From assembly GCA_021234155.1 (NCBI GenBank), contig JAJEKV010000248.1, positions 374,001-438,000 on the forward strand: DNA of 64,000 nucleotides, read 5' to 3'. Source of the DNA: Isoetes taiwanensis (Eukaryota; Streptophyta; Lycopodiopsida; Isoetales; Isoetaceae). This document shows positions 1-9,464 of the stretch, one piece after another (the first letter of the stretch is position 1; each line of letters opens with the position of its first letter). The position numbers were made by a program, and so were the translations under genes. The notes beneath the pieces were generated by a model. The model did no database searches and was not told the DNA's origin. It worked only from the letters and a program-made list of their open reading frames with translations.

Positions 1-1746
1 TGGATGGTTTTTCAGGGTACAATCAAATTTCCATCAAACAGGAAGATCAACTCAAAACCACTTTCACCACGCCGTGTGGCACTTTTGCCTACAAGGTGGT
101 TCCTTTTGGGTTATCAAACTCTCCATCCACATTTCAGCGCATCATGCTTTCTGTATTTCAAGAGTATATGAAAGATAGTCCCTTTCTCCAAATCTTTCAA
201 GATGATTTCTCAGCCTACAGCTCCATGGATGATCACCTGGAGAAGTTAGAGCTGGTTTTTCAAAAATGTAATGAGTCTGGTATCAGTCTCAATCCAGAAA
301 AATGCACCTTCTGTGTCACCTCGGGTGTTCTTTTGGGTCATGTGGTTAGTAAAGAAGGCATCACCACGGATCCTGCCAAAATCAGTTGCGTGCTGAAGGC
401 ACATGCACCATCCAACATTAAAGAGGCACGCTCCTTCCTGGGTAAAGTCAATTACTATGCCACCTTCATTCCTGGACTTGCTGTCATTCCTGATCCCATT
501 CATAAACTCACGGGTGACGAATCCTCTTGGGCTTAGAATCCCCAGGCGGAGGCAGCCTTCCAGAAGCTGAAGCTTTTGCTTACTCAGGCACCGGTGCTTG
601 TTCCCCCTCAATGGGACAAGCCTTTTCATGTTCATGTAGATGTCTCGGCTTTTGCTATTGGTGTTGTTCTCTCTCAAGCATACGATGAGCACACGGATAA
701 ACCTATCCACTATGCCAGCCGGAAACTTAATCATGCAGAGTGAAATTATTCTGGCATGGAGCGGGAAGCACTGGGCTTAGTTTTCTGTGTCTAACGCTTC
801 CGTCATTACTTGTTGGGAAGCAAAATCAAATTCTTTGTCGATCATCAAGCTCTTCTCTTTTTGATTAACAAAGCCACGCCCACGGGTTTCATTACTCGTT
901 GGGTCCTGCTTCTGTAAGAGTTCGCTCCTTTCAAAATCATTCACAAGGCAAGAAAATCTCATGTTGTGCCTGATTATCTCTCACGCATCCACACAGATGA
1001 TCCGTCTTTCTGATGTTTTTCCAGATGCCCAACTGTTCTTAGTCACAGCCACGCCACATTGGTTTCATGACTATCAGCAGTATCTCCTCTCTAGAGCCCT
1101 TTCGTCTGAGAATCCCACGCTCCCTCTCGAAAAGCTTCAATCACGCAGACGACAGTTCCTCCGTGAGGTCCGTGACTATACCATGGTTGCGGGCCATCTC
1201 TACAAACGTGACAAAGACATGGTTCCGCGTCGATGTGTTCTTCCTCATGAAGTGCCAGAAACCGTTCAACGAGTCCATGAAGGCCTTGATGGTGGCCATT
1301 TCAGTGGTGACACCACGGCACGCAAAATTCTTCTTGCAGGCTACTTTTGGCCCATGCTCTTCAAGGATGCCCACGCTCACGCCCGCACGTGTGATGTCTG
1401 TCAGTGTATGGGTCGGCCCACGACCCGTGACGCTCTACCTTTGACTCCAGTTGCCACCCCGCTACCCTTTAGCAAGTGGGGTATGGATTTTGTCGAGGGC
1501 CCATAGATCTTCCTGCGGAGGCTCACCGTGCTCTTGAAGACATAGTGCAGTCCGGTTTTCTCATTGATGCCACTCAGGCAATTGGTCTCAATACTCCTGA
1601 GGCTCTCAAGGAACAGCAAGAACTCATCACGACATATCACTCAGGGTCACGTCCACATAGCCGACAAGATGACTTCTGTTGTTGGTTTTTCGTCTCCTGA
1701 ATCTGTTCCCCTTTTCTCTCTACTGAGTGTCATTTGGTGGGGGGAG
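1..1746 (+). pseudogene. Ty3/Gypsy retrotransposon pol fragment (RT, RNase H, integrase), broken
   Basis: This is the 3' part of a retrotransposon polyprotein. Reverse transcriptase occupies about 3-536: it has the GFSGYNQI and PFGLSN blocks and an active-site motif FQDD where plant elements usually have YxDD. RNase H follows (about 540-960) with DVSAFAIG and HYASRKLNH, but it carries three in-frame stops. The integrase zinc domain is at about 1270-1420 (H...H then CDVCQ). Integrase then breaks off at 1503, right after the WGMDF block, so most of the catalytic core is missing; a shifted frame runs on to about 1700. The left end is cut by the window. An LTR follows directly at 1747, as expected for the 3' end of such an element. 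The element cannot be autonomous. Confidence 0.9.
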
Positions 1747-2136
1747 TGTTAGTCCTGTACGTCCAGGTACAGGACTATTCATGAAGACCAGGGATCAGGG
1801 TAGAAATAAGGGATAAGGTCAACCATCAAGGAGTAGATCCCTCCCCCCCCTCCCCGAAGACCACGCCAAAGAAGAGACAGAGAACAGATAAGTGATGGCC
1901 CTGCAGAAGCACAATCCACAACTAGCGTGATTCCAGTTACATAAATAAGGCACTGCCAGATTTCTGGGAAATCATGCTTTGATTCAGGAGTTGGTATCGA
2001 GATCTGCCAAACTCTTATTTTGGACCCGAGGCCGTTGTACTATATATATGAGTAGAGTTAGAACTCATGTTTTTAGATGAGCTTTAGTCCTTGTCTCTAG
2101 ACTTTCTCTCGATTTTCGAGACTTCGTGTACACTCA
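1747..2136 (+). mobile_element. Putative LTR of the Ty3/Gypsy element
   Basis: The segment begins TGTTAGTCC immediately after a purine-rich run (GGTGGGGGGAG), which fits a polypurine tract joined to an LTR. It ends ...ACACTCA at 2136, giving TG...CA ends and a length near 390 bases. A TATA-like run (TATATATATG) sits near 2041, and a C-rich stretch near 1850. No second copy of the LTR is in the window, so the right boundary rests only on the TG...CA rule and the primer-site-like sequence that follows. Confidence 0.55.
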
Positions 2137-3474
2137 GTGATATCAAGGAAGTCTTATTTTCTCACTGTTTGTTGTTTGTTCATTTCTGTTTCCGTCTTTC
2201 TGTTCTTTTGCAAAATCCTGCGTGACACTCAGCCAGGATTCTCCTGTTTGATCCAAGGGTCCTCACCGAGGGCTGTCTTACAGGAGATCCCGAACCCAGA
2301 CCCTAAACAGAAGAGTTACTCTTCATGCAATGTCTTCCAACTTTTTGCTGAACTCGGCCATCGCCTCGACGACACGCCAGATGGCCCTGCCAAGGTTGAG
2401 CTCCTCCTAGAGCAGTTAGTCCAGAGGTTCGTGGAGGGAGACCGAATCCCTTACCCTATATTTCACCTTACAGAGCGGTTTTTGTTAAAACTTAATGATT
2501 AAGGGGAGAAATACACCCTCGTGGAGCAAGAAGACCAAGTCTTAACCCTTGTTGATTACTACCCTCCGAACTTGCCCCAAGATGCTAGCCGCTGCAGATG
2601 CACACCGGGAAGCTGAAAGAGTTATGGCCATGGCACAAGAGGGAGACGCCTGGCAGATTGCGAGCGGAGATCCAGTTGTTCGAGGGAGAGAATATCTCTA
2701 CTTAGGAAGAGGAAGGGCCATAAACTGGGGGAACAATTTTACGTTGCCCCCATATTATTATGATGTGGAGGCCCAAATTTTTATTTGGGAGGACATATCG
2801 GCACCTCTTACACAAGAGGATCTGCTGCCGGTTGAGCTTGATGTGGCGGCCAGACCCGAGAGATATGTTGCAGAGATATGGAGATGGACAGAGATACACC
2901 TGTTACGAGAGCAGCATGCCGAGAAAGAAGCGGCGCGGCTAGCAGAAGAGCAGGCAAGGAAGATCACTAAAGAGCCCGCCAACTGCACCATACAACAGAA
3001 GCGGAAAAGTACCAATCCTATGCGCTTGGGCCCTCAATATAAGATCAGGCTCCAAGTGATAGGCGGGATAGCAAAGGAAAAGGGGGACACTCGTTGTGAG
3101 ACTCTGGTCCAGCGGGCCCGACACCCGACCACCGGAGACAAGACCCTTCCCCTTGTACCCCCACCTCATCAGAGGAAGCCCCACAGGTATAGACCAGGAA
3201 CAATGGCCTTGCAAGAGATCCGAAAATACCAAAAGTCGACGGAGCTCTTATTGCGGAAGCTACCCTTCCAGCAGTTAGTCCGAGAAATTGCCCACAATTC
3301 AAGATCGACTTGCAGTTTCAAGCCCACGCCATTCTTGCATTACATGAAGTTGCAGAGGATTATCTCGTCGCCCTTTTCGGTGACGCCAACCTTTGTTCCA
3401 TACACGCTAAACACGTGACTATTATGCCAAAACATTTTGCCCTGGCACGTCGGATTCGCGGGGATCGTAACTAG
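2137..3474 (+). pseudogene. Chimeric reading frame ending in a histone H3 fold, frameshifted
   Basis: A long open stretch is split over frames. Part one (2137-2502) starts with a hydrophobic segment and is unrecognised. Part two (2549-3300) is also unrecognised at first (a charged, Glu/Ala/Arg-rich coiled-coil-like stretch near residues 115-140) and then runs in frame into histone H3: [19 protein letters not shown], then [19 protein letters not shown] one-base deletion near 3295 moves the rest into another frame, where the H3 C-terminus continues ([20 protein letters not shown], then [12 protein letters not shown] and ARRIRGDRN) to a stop at 3472-3474. Loop 1 has the canonical H3 length, not the longer CENH3 form. 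The tail is shortened and lacks the usual Lys9/Lys27 contexts. There is no intron in the H3 part. It is adjacent to an LTR, so capture by the retroelement or insertion beside it is possible. The H3 identity is firm; the upstream two-thirds has no assignable function. Confidence 0.75.
2138..2149 (+). promoter_or_regulatory. Possible degenerate tRNA primer-binding site
   Basis: TGATATCAAGGA lies one base after the proposed LTR end. It resembles the initiator-Met tRNA complement (TGGTATCAGAGC) that most plant LTR elements use, with several mismatches. If real, the LTR at 1747-2136 is placed like a 5' LTR for the sequence to its right, which would mean pol-LTR-new internal region. The match is short and may be chance. 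Confidence 0.3.
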
Positions 3475-3828
3475 ATCCCACATTTTGTATTGTACTTGTA
3501 TTTTTTTGTACTTAAGTTCTTTATATTAATACAATGCTTGTCTATTATCTGCTATGTGTATTACTGTCTTATCTCCTTAATTCAAATGACACACCAAGCT
3601 TAAGTTACTGGAAAAAAAAGGGGGGAATAATAATACAATAAAGTAAAGGAAACGGAAAGAATATTCCCTAACAAAAAAAAAGTTATTCCTCCCTTTAAGC
3701 CCCCCTCCTTCTTTTTAGGGTTTCATTATTTCCTTGGCCCCTATACTTTTTCTCCTCCCTCTTCCTTCGAACTGCATGGATTACGCTAAGCGCCACCAGT
3801 GGTACCAGGATGGAGAGCACTAGGATTC
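3475..3828. other. AT-rich spacer without a recognisable gene
   Basis: Contains T-rich and A-rich runs after the H3-like stop and a G run near 3620. I see no coding signature. Confidence 0.5.
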
Positions 3829-4587
3829 AGCCTGAAGTGGTATAACCAATACTACCGCTTCATGATCTCTCCATGGGAAGGCTTATAGTACCAACTACAT
3901 TTCTTCTTGTAGTACAGCATGCCAAGTATTATTACACTGCAGATCCTAGTTGCATGAAATGGCATCCAAAGTAGGTTGCTTGCAAAATGCAAAATTTACC
4001 AGTTCACTGGTATTGGAGCAATGTGCTACGTTGCAACACCTAAGACTGGCATGCATAAAAAGAGATGAAGTCATATTTATAAACAATCATATCACTGAAA
4101 ATGAGAGCATTACATTGCTCCATGAGATTGAGCAACATGAGAAAAAAACATGAGCAATAAAAAGCATGTGAGACATACCATTTGCTAGTCTAGTTTATTT
4201 CATGCAAAGTTCAAACCGTGTACCTTCGTGTTCCAGATACTGTGAAAATCTTGGGCATCTTTTGCAGTCCTTAAACATGCAGCGTTTGCCTATGTTTCTA
4301 TCACTAAGAATTCATTGCAAAGAGCCTTCATCTAGAGGTGGTATCCTTCCAGCACATGATTTCGTGAGCTCTCTTAATCATGTAATTGCAACATCTGTAA
4401 CTAAGATATGAAATTGTCAATAGCTTAAAAGTTGCATTCACACTGAAATAAGTTGAAAGACTTTCAAAGTAAGGGCACTGCAACGACTTGCTCTACACTA
4501 CACTACGATGCCATATGATTGAAACTTAAATCTTGTTTTGCTGTCTCATGACCCGAAGACTGGAAATTACTAAAACTATATTTAAAA
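3829..4587. repeat. Diverged repeat, left copy (partner at 13111-13856)
   Basis: About 750 bases align with 13111-13856 in the same orientation with scattered substitutions and small indels. Shared blocks include TGGTATAACCAATACTAC, GTAGTACAGCATGCCAAGTA, ACCAGTTCACTGGTATTGGA and TGAAAATGAGAGCATTACAT. No protein family is visible in either copy. The left copy is cut at 4587/4588 by a Helitron-type terminus. Confidence 0.85.
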
Positions 4588-4622
4588 CTAGTAAGGGTGC
4601 CCAGCCTTGCTGGGCATAAGTC
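4588..4622 (-). mobile_element. Helitron-type 3' terminus (antisense)
   Basis: Read on the minus strand, this ends with a 7-bp-stem hairpin (GCCCAGCAAGGCTGGGC, 4599-4615), a seven-base spacer and CTAG (4588-4591), flanked by A|CTAG on the plus strand. That is the CTRR-plus-hairpin signature of Helitron 3' ends. The same sequence recurs at 44565-44592 and, in the other orientation, at 54222-54249. The body would extend to the right of 4622; its 5' end was not located. Confidence 0.7.
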
Positions 4623-5816
4623 TGGATTGTGTAAATGTTTTGACCACAAAAAGCATGCAGTAATAATTCAAAATTTATAACTTTTTATTTCAACAAAACT
4701 ATCCAAAGATTTAACATTCAAAGGAAACTTAGCTCCTTCACGTTAGATAGTGTTGCATCATTATCTTTGAGAGCTTTGAGTAGAACAAAACAGTCCTCGT
4801 TCATAGCAAGCCTGAGTGTGAGTAAAGTGTTAATCTGTGAAGGTTTTGGGGTGAGACTATAGTAAGAGTGTATCACTCTTTATGAGGCTTGGCATATGGT
4901 GGGACATTGTAAATGATTAACTGGAATTATCATCCTCAGTATGCATAGAGATCGTATCAAAATGTTGTGGTGAAACACTAATTACGAAATATAACATGTG
5001 AATCCTATGGGATTGTTATGAAGTTGAACGTTAATAATGTCAATGTTATAGTGCGGCTACTATTATGATATTACTATAGCAAAGTGTAATGTCCTCTTAC
5101 ATTTGGATGTTATGGTCCAATTTTTTCTAGCTTTGTTTACCTAGACAAAGTTAGAAAGCACTTAATATAAACAAAGTTATAAACCACATGATCGGTGGTG
5201 CCTTATCCCAATATTTTGTACCTCACAAACAAACATAAATTAAACAAACATGGTACAGTTTTAAGTCCCTCGAGCCATTGAGCGTTGTTTCAAATAATCA
5301 AGAATAATATAAGTTCATGGACTGATAGCATCTCAAAAAAGACATTCCTATTTCTTTAATCCATGTTCAAAGGGATCCATTTCTTTAATCCATGTTCAAA
5401 GGGATGCTCGTTCTTTAATCCATATTCAACTGAGTACCTCTTCAAGTGAGTACCTGTATATTTATTTGCACATATAATGCATATTGTCAGAGCATGCTCC
5501 AAGTAGTTATCTTAAATTTCTTTTCGGTTATGTTAGGCAAGTTGTAAGTTGTGCCTTAGATATAGCGATTTCAGTAGACCTCGGTTTAAAATGTCGTCAA
5601 GGGATCCTCTTGTAACATAACAAAAACCCTTCTAACATAGAGGTCTCCAACTAAAAGAAACACTTTCAAAATATAGAAAAGACAAAGAATGTAATGATGC
5701 CTTCATTTAATGGCCCCGTTCCACATGATTTCATAGCTCTAATCTACTTGGCAGACCTTTAAAAAGAAAAAGAAAATGAGTTTTAAACATACATTAATAA
5801 GAGTTGGAGTTGGTAT
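4623..5816. other. AT-rich spacer, probably Helitron interior
   Basis: No gene is visible. A 27-base unit (TTCTTTAATCCATGTTCAAA core) is repeated three times at about 5350-5430, and GAGTACCTCTTCAAGTGAGT follows. Confidence 0.45.
5350..5430 (+). repeat. Three tandem copies of a ~27-base unit
   Basis: The core TTCTTTAATCCATGTTCAAA is repeated three times; the last copy is diverged (CATATTCAAC). Units are separated by GGGATCC or GGGATGCTCG. Confidence 0.8.
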
Positions 5817-6310
5817 CTATTCTTCTTGTGATCCTTGGAGACAGAATAATCGACTGTATAATCTCCACCTTTGCCACTTCGCAATAAAAACATAGACCAC
5901 GAAATTGATAAAGCCTATGACTGCAAGGAGCCAGTAGAAGTTGCTTGGCAATCAACCCGGATTGGAACCATGCTTGATTATTCCATTGACAACAGAACCA
6001 ATGGCACTGCTTAAAAATAGCCCAGAGAATTAGACACAACCATGACAGAAGTGGGCATGTTGTGTAGGCTCTCAGGAGATTCACCATAGTAGAAATCTAG
6101 CAGCCCTGCAATGTGAAGAGATCTGCAAGTCCAAAGCAGGAATATTGCAAATCAATACAAAACACACTCATTGGAAGAATTGCTATGGGATTGTTTAGCA
6201 CATGATGGCTGGTGGCCAGTCTGATCCTTTGTCTCTATAAATGCTGCCATTACCATGGTGAAGCATGATAGGAGACTGCAAGCAAAAGGAGGACTGCAAA
6301 CAGTCGGAAG
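5817..6310 (-). pseudogene. NRT1/PTR (NPF) family transporter pseudogene, C-terminal part
   Basis: The minus strand encodes the last three membrane segments of a plant proton-coupled nitrate/peptide transporter. Visible blocks, in order, are MVMAAFIETKRIRLAT (about 6260-6210), VLNNPIAILPMSVF, LQYSCFGLADLFTLQ, GLLDFYYGESPESLHNMP (about 6105-6050), SVMVVSNSLGYF, IIKHGSNPG and FYWLLAVIGFINFVVYVFI. The frame ends at a TAG at 5817-5819. It is broken by a one-base deletion after SNSLGYF (near 6015) and by a Trp-to-stop TGA after HGSNPG (near 5960). The upstream two-thirds of the gene is not recognisable. The family assignment is firm (the ESPE motif before the last helices is diagnostic); the subfamily and substrate cannot be read. 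Confidence 0.78.
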
Positions 6311-7779
6311 AACCAACTAAGGCAACTGGAAATGTGAAATGATGAGTTAGTTTTATGTGTAGTGTTTGTGTGTATTGTATAGCAAGGCTCTGTCCATGTG
6401 TTGTCATCCATTGTGCCTATATCCTGCAAACAACAAATAAGATTGAGCATAAGTATTGAGAAGGAAAAAGTTAATATGAGAAACCAAGAAGAAACAAAGT
6501 TGGAGAGTAAAGGGCAAAGCAATGCAGAAAGAATGTAGCTGCTTTAAGAGAGGAATGTAGTAGCTAATTGTCGTTGACAGGGTTGACAGGGGTATATTGC
6601 AGATAGAAATAATGATACCAATGTCTGGCAAATGGCACATTCTTTAACTCCACAATGACACCTTTTACAACAATTTGCAGGCATTAATTATACAGGGATA
6701 GGCGAAATGCTAGCTGCCAAAGCTCTTTTCATGGATGTTTCAACAATATATTAGCCTTATGCTTCCAAAGCAGCAGTGTTTAGATATTATCATGGAGAAG
6801 TTTATTATGTAATCTGCTTTCCTTCACTATAAAGTGTCCGGCGATGACTTACGTAAAACCTATAAGTATGTAGCAGCTAATATTATGGGCCAAATAGTTT
6901 GTTGGATCAGTATCAGAGATAATCTAATCTATAGAACCTCAAATTGTGGGAATGAATAGAAATATTCATAGATTTGCCAGTGCCAGCACTAAAATGTTCA
7001 ACATGTGCAATACAGATGCTAGACAGCATAAGTATATCGAAAGGACACATTAAGAGATGGACATAAACTCAAATCCAAGGAAAAGCTGCATACTTACCGC
7101 CCAGGTCTGCCACCCAGGTCGTCGTGATTGTTGATGCCATTGTTGGAAGCTTTAGAAACAACAAAATCCAAGCCATGTTCAACGTCAAGGTCAAATCCAA
7201 GTAACCTAAGTTAGTAAATGTTCAGAAAGCACAAACCTATTACTTCTTTGTTTCTGGAAGCAGAAAACAGACCTACATGGCTCATTCATCAGACTCCCAA
7301 GGAGCTCTGCATTGCATTGTAGCCTCCATCTTTGATAAGAATGAACTTGATGCCGTTGTTGGAAGCTTCAGAAACAACATAATGTAAGCCTTGTACAACG
7401 TCAAATCCAAGTTATCTAAGTTAGTCAATGTTCAGAAAGTGCAAAATCATTACTTCTTTCACTCTAGAACCAACAAACAGACCTGCAGGGCTCGTAAATC
7501 ATAGACTCCTCGTTCATGATAGACTCCCAAGGAGCTCTGCATAGCATTGTAGCCCATCTTTACTGCCTTGCCACATTCAACGCAACACGTGCAACTTGTT
7601 TCATTTGTTTCTAGACGCTGGTGCATTCTAAATGTTGCTGTGCTTTTCCTCTGAACTGCACTGAATCTCTAAAGCGTCATGCCATGATGCCATTTATTTG
7701 CAGGACATGTAAGGATGACAGCAAGTAAAAGAAGAATCCAGCCCACCATTTGTACTTGCACAAACAGATTGGACTCATA
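6311..7779. other. Non-coding spacer with a ~216-base tandem duplication
   Basis: No gene recognised. A diverged tandem duplication covers 7133-7348 and 7349-7560, beginning GATGCC(A/G)TTGTTGGAAGCTT and including TCCCAAGGAGCTCTGCAT in both units. Confidence 0.5.
7133..7560 (+). repeat. Tandem duplication, unit ~216 bases
   Basis: Two adjacent copies share TTGGAAGCTT(T/C)AGAAACAACA, TCAAATCCAAGT, AATGTTCAGAAAG and CTCCCAAGGAGCTCTGCAT. They have diverged by substitutions and indels, so the duplication is older than the 1.08-kb array to the right. Confidence 0.75.
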
Positions 7780-8391
7780 GTTACCTTTAGAGTCTTCAAA
7801 GGTGACGAACAAATACTCTTAAAAGGCCACGAACAAATGAACAACCAACTTCCACATAATACAGTGTTTTGCTCCACATAATACAGTGTTTTGCCATCTG
7901 TATCAAATCAGTTCTCATGTGCCATAGCCCTAAATAGATAATACATAATTACTGGATATTTTGCTCCACATAATACAGTGTTTTGCCATCTGTATCAAAT
8001 CGGCTCCTCATTTGCCATAGCCCAATGAAGCAGCCCAAGTACAGCAAAGATGCAGAGAAATCTGAACATACCTTTAAAACACCAGCACGGGCTTGAAAAT
8101 TCTGCTTTTGCCATATTCTGCCCTGACTAAACCATCCCAACTATTCATGCTCTTTCAACAAATGGCCACACTAAGTTTTCTTCTACAGATTTGGGCCTAA
8201 CAATAGATGATAAGAGGCCAACTGATACTCTTTCTTCTATCAACATTAACTTGGCATGTACAGCCTCTTGGTCCTGCAACTTGTCAGAATCGTCTTCTTT
8301 AACTGCTATAAGCTTTCCAATGTGCCCTATTTGTTCTTGTCGAGATGAATCTTTCTCTATAGTCTTTAAGTGATTTCTCAGCCATTATCCA

Positions 8392-8586
8392 TTAGCTTCT
8401 ATCCATTAGGAATCTGTCAATTGGAAATATTACATGAAGATATAGATCTAGATGACACCCATCTTTGACAATAGAGCAAGGGGAAGAAAATATAGCCTGG
8501 TTCTTTTTTACCACCACCGTGCTTTGTTTACCGCTAGGATCAATCAAAAGGCTGTCTGGGTTTCCCGAAATTGTTTTGTCTGACAT
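8392..8586 (-). CDS. 64-residue reading frame conserved in every array unit (hypothetical)
   Basis: Begins MSDKTISGNPDSLLIDPSG. It occurs in all units at 8392-8586, 9471-9665, 10548-10742, 11627-11821 and, in the half unit, 12146-12340. The only difference I see is one Val-to-Phe change in the last three. Conservation reflects recent duplication, not necessarily selection. It has no family match that I recognise, no signal peptide and no membrane segment. Expression is unproven. Confidence 0.3.
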   Translation of the reverse strand: MSDKTISGNPDSLLIDPSGKQSTVVVKKNQAIFSSPCSIVKDGCHLDLYLHVIFPIDRFLMDRS

Positions 8587-9224
8587 AGTTCCTCACCACA
8601 ACTGGAGTAGCCGCTATTTACCGTGGCGTTCACTGCTATGGCCCAACTGAAGTTTGAGAAGATTTGCCATCTACAAAAATCCCCGCCATTACCCTAAGCC
8701 AGATCTGTTATGTTTGCCCTGGAGCCAAGAATCGGCCTGTAGGAAATCCGATTCCCTTGAAGCTTAACCTGCAAAAGATAAAACAGAGATGAGGAAGGAT
8801 GGAATCGGCCGTAACCCTACCACAAAATCAAGGACCGTCCAAAATTTTAAGTGAAATCTAGTTACCTTTAGAGTCTTCAAAGGTGACGAACAAATACTCT
8901 TAAAGGCCACGAACAAATGAACAACCAACTTCCACATAATACAGTGTTTTGCTCCACATAATACAGTGTTTTGCCATCTGTATCAAATCAGTTCTCATGT
9001 GCCATAGCCCTAAATAGATAATACATAATTACTGGATATTTTGCTCCACATAATACAGTGTTTTGCCATCTGTATCAAATCGGCTCCTCATTTGCCATAG
9101 CCCAATGAAAGAGCCCAAGTACAGCAAAGATGCAGAGAAATCTGAACATACCTTTAAAACACCAGCACGGGCTTGAAAATTCTGCTTTTGCCATATTCTG
9201 CCCTGACTAAACCATCCCAACTAT

Positions 9225-9464
9225 TCATGCTCTTTCAACAAATGGCCACACTAAGTTTTCTTCTACAGATTTGGGCCTAACAATAGATGATAAGAGGCCA
9301 ACTGATACTCTTTCTTCTATCAACATTAAATTGGCATGTACAGCCTCTTGGTCCTGCAACTTGTCAGAATCGTCTTCTTTAACTGCTATAAGCTTTCCAA
9401 TGTGCCCTATTTGTTCTTGTCGAGATGAATCTTTCTCTATAGTCTTAAGTGATTTCTCAGCCAT
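9225..9464 (-). CDS. 79-residue reading frame repeated in array units 2-4 (hypothetical)
   Basis: Begins MAEKSLKTIEKDSSRQEQ and ends VWPFVERA. It is highly charged and would be largely helical. Copies lie at 9225-9464, 10302-10541 and 11381-11620. Unit 1 is disrupted by one extra T near 8365. It starts a few bases after the stop of the 64-residue frame on the same strand. In unit 2 one residue differs (a Lys-to-Asn change near residue 44). It could be an exon of a larger host gene. No family is recognised. Confidence 0.35.
   Translation of the reverse strand: MAEKSLKTIEKDSSRQEQIGHIGKLIAVKEDDSDKLQDQEAVHANLMLIEERVSVGLLSSIVRPKSVEENLVWPFVERA

Noticed and set aside
3300-3474. CENH3 (centromeric H3)
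   Set aside because: Loop 1 has the canonical H3 length and the alpha-N/alpha-1 sequence ([19 protein letters not shown]) is of the standard H3 type.
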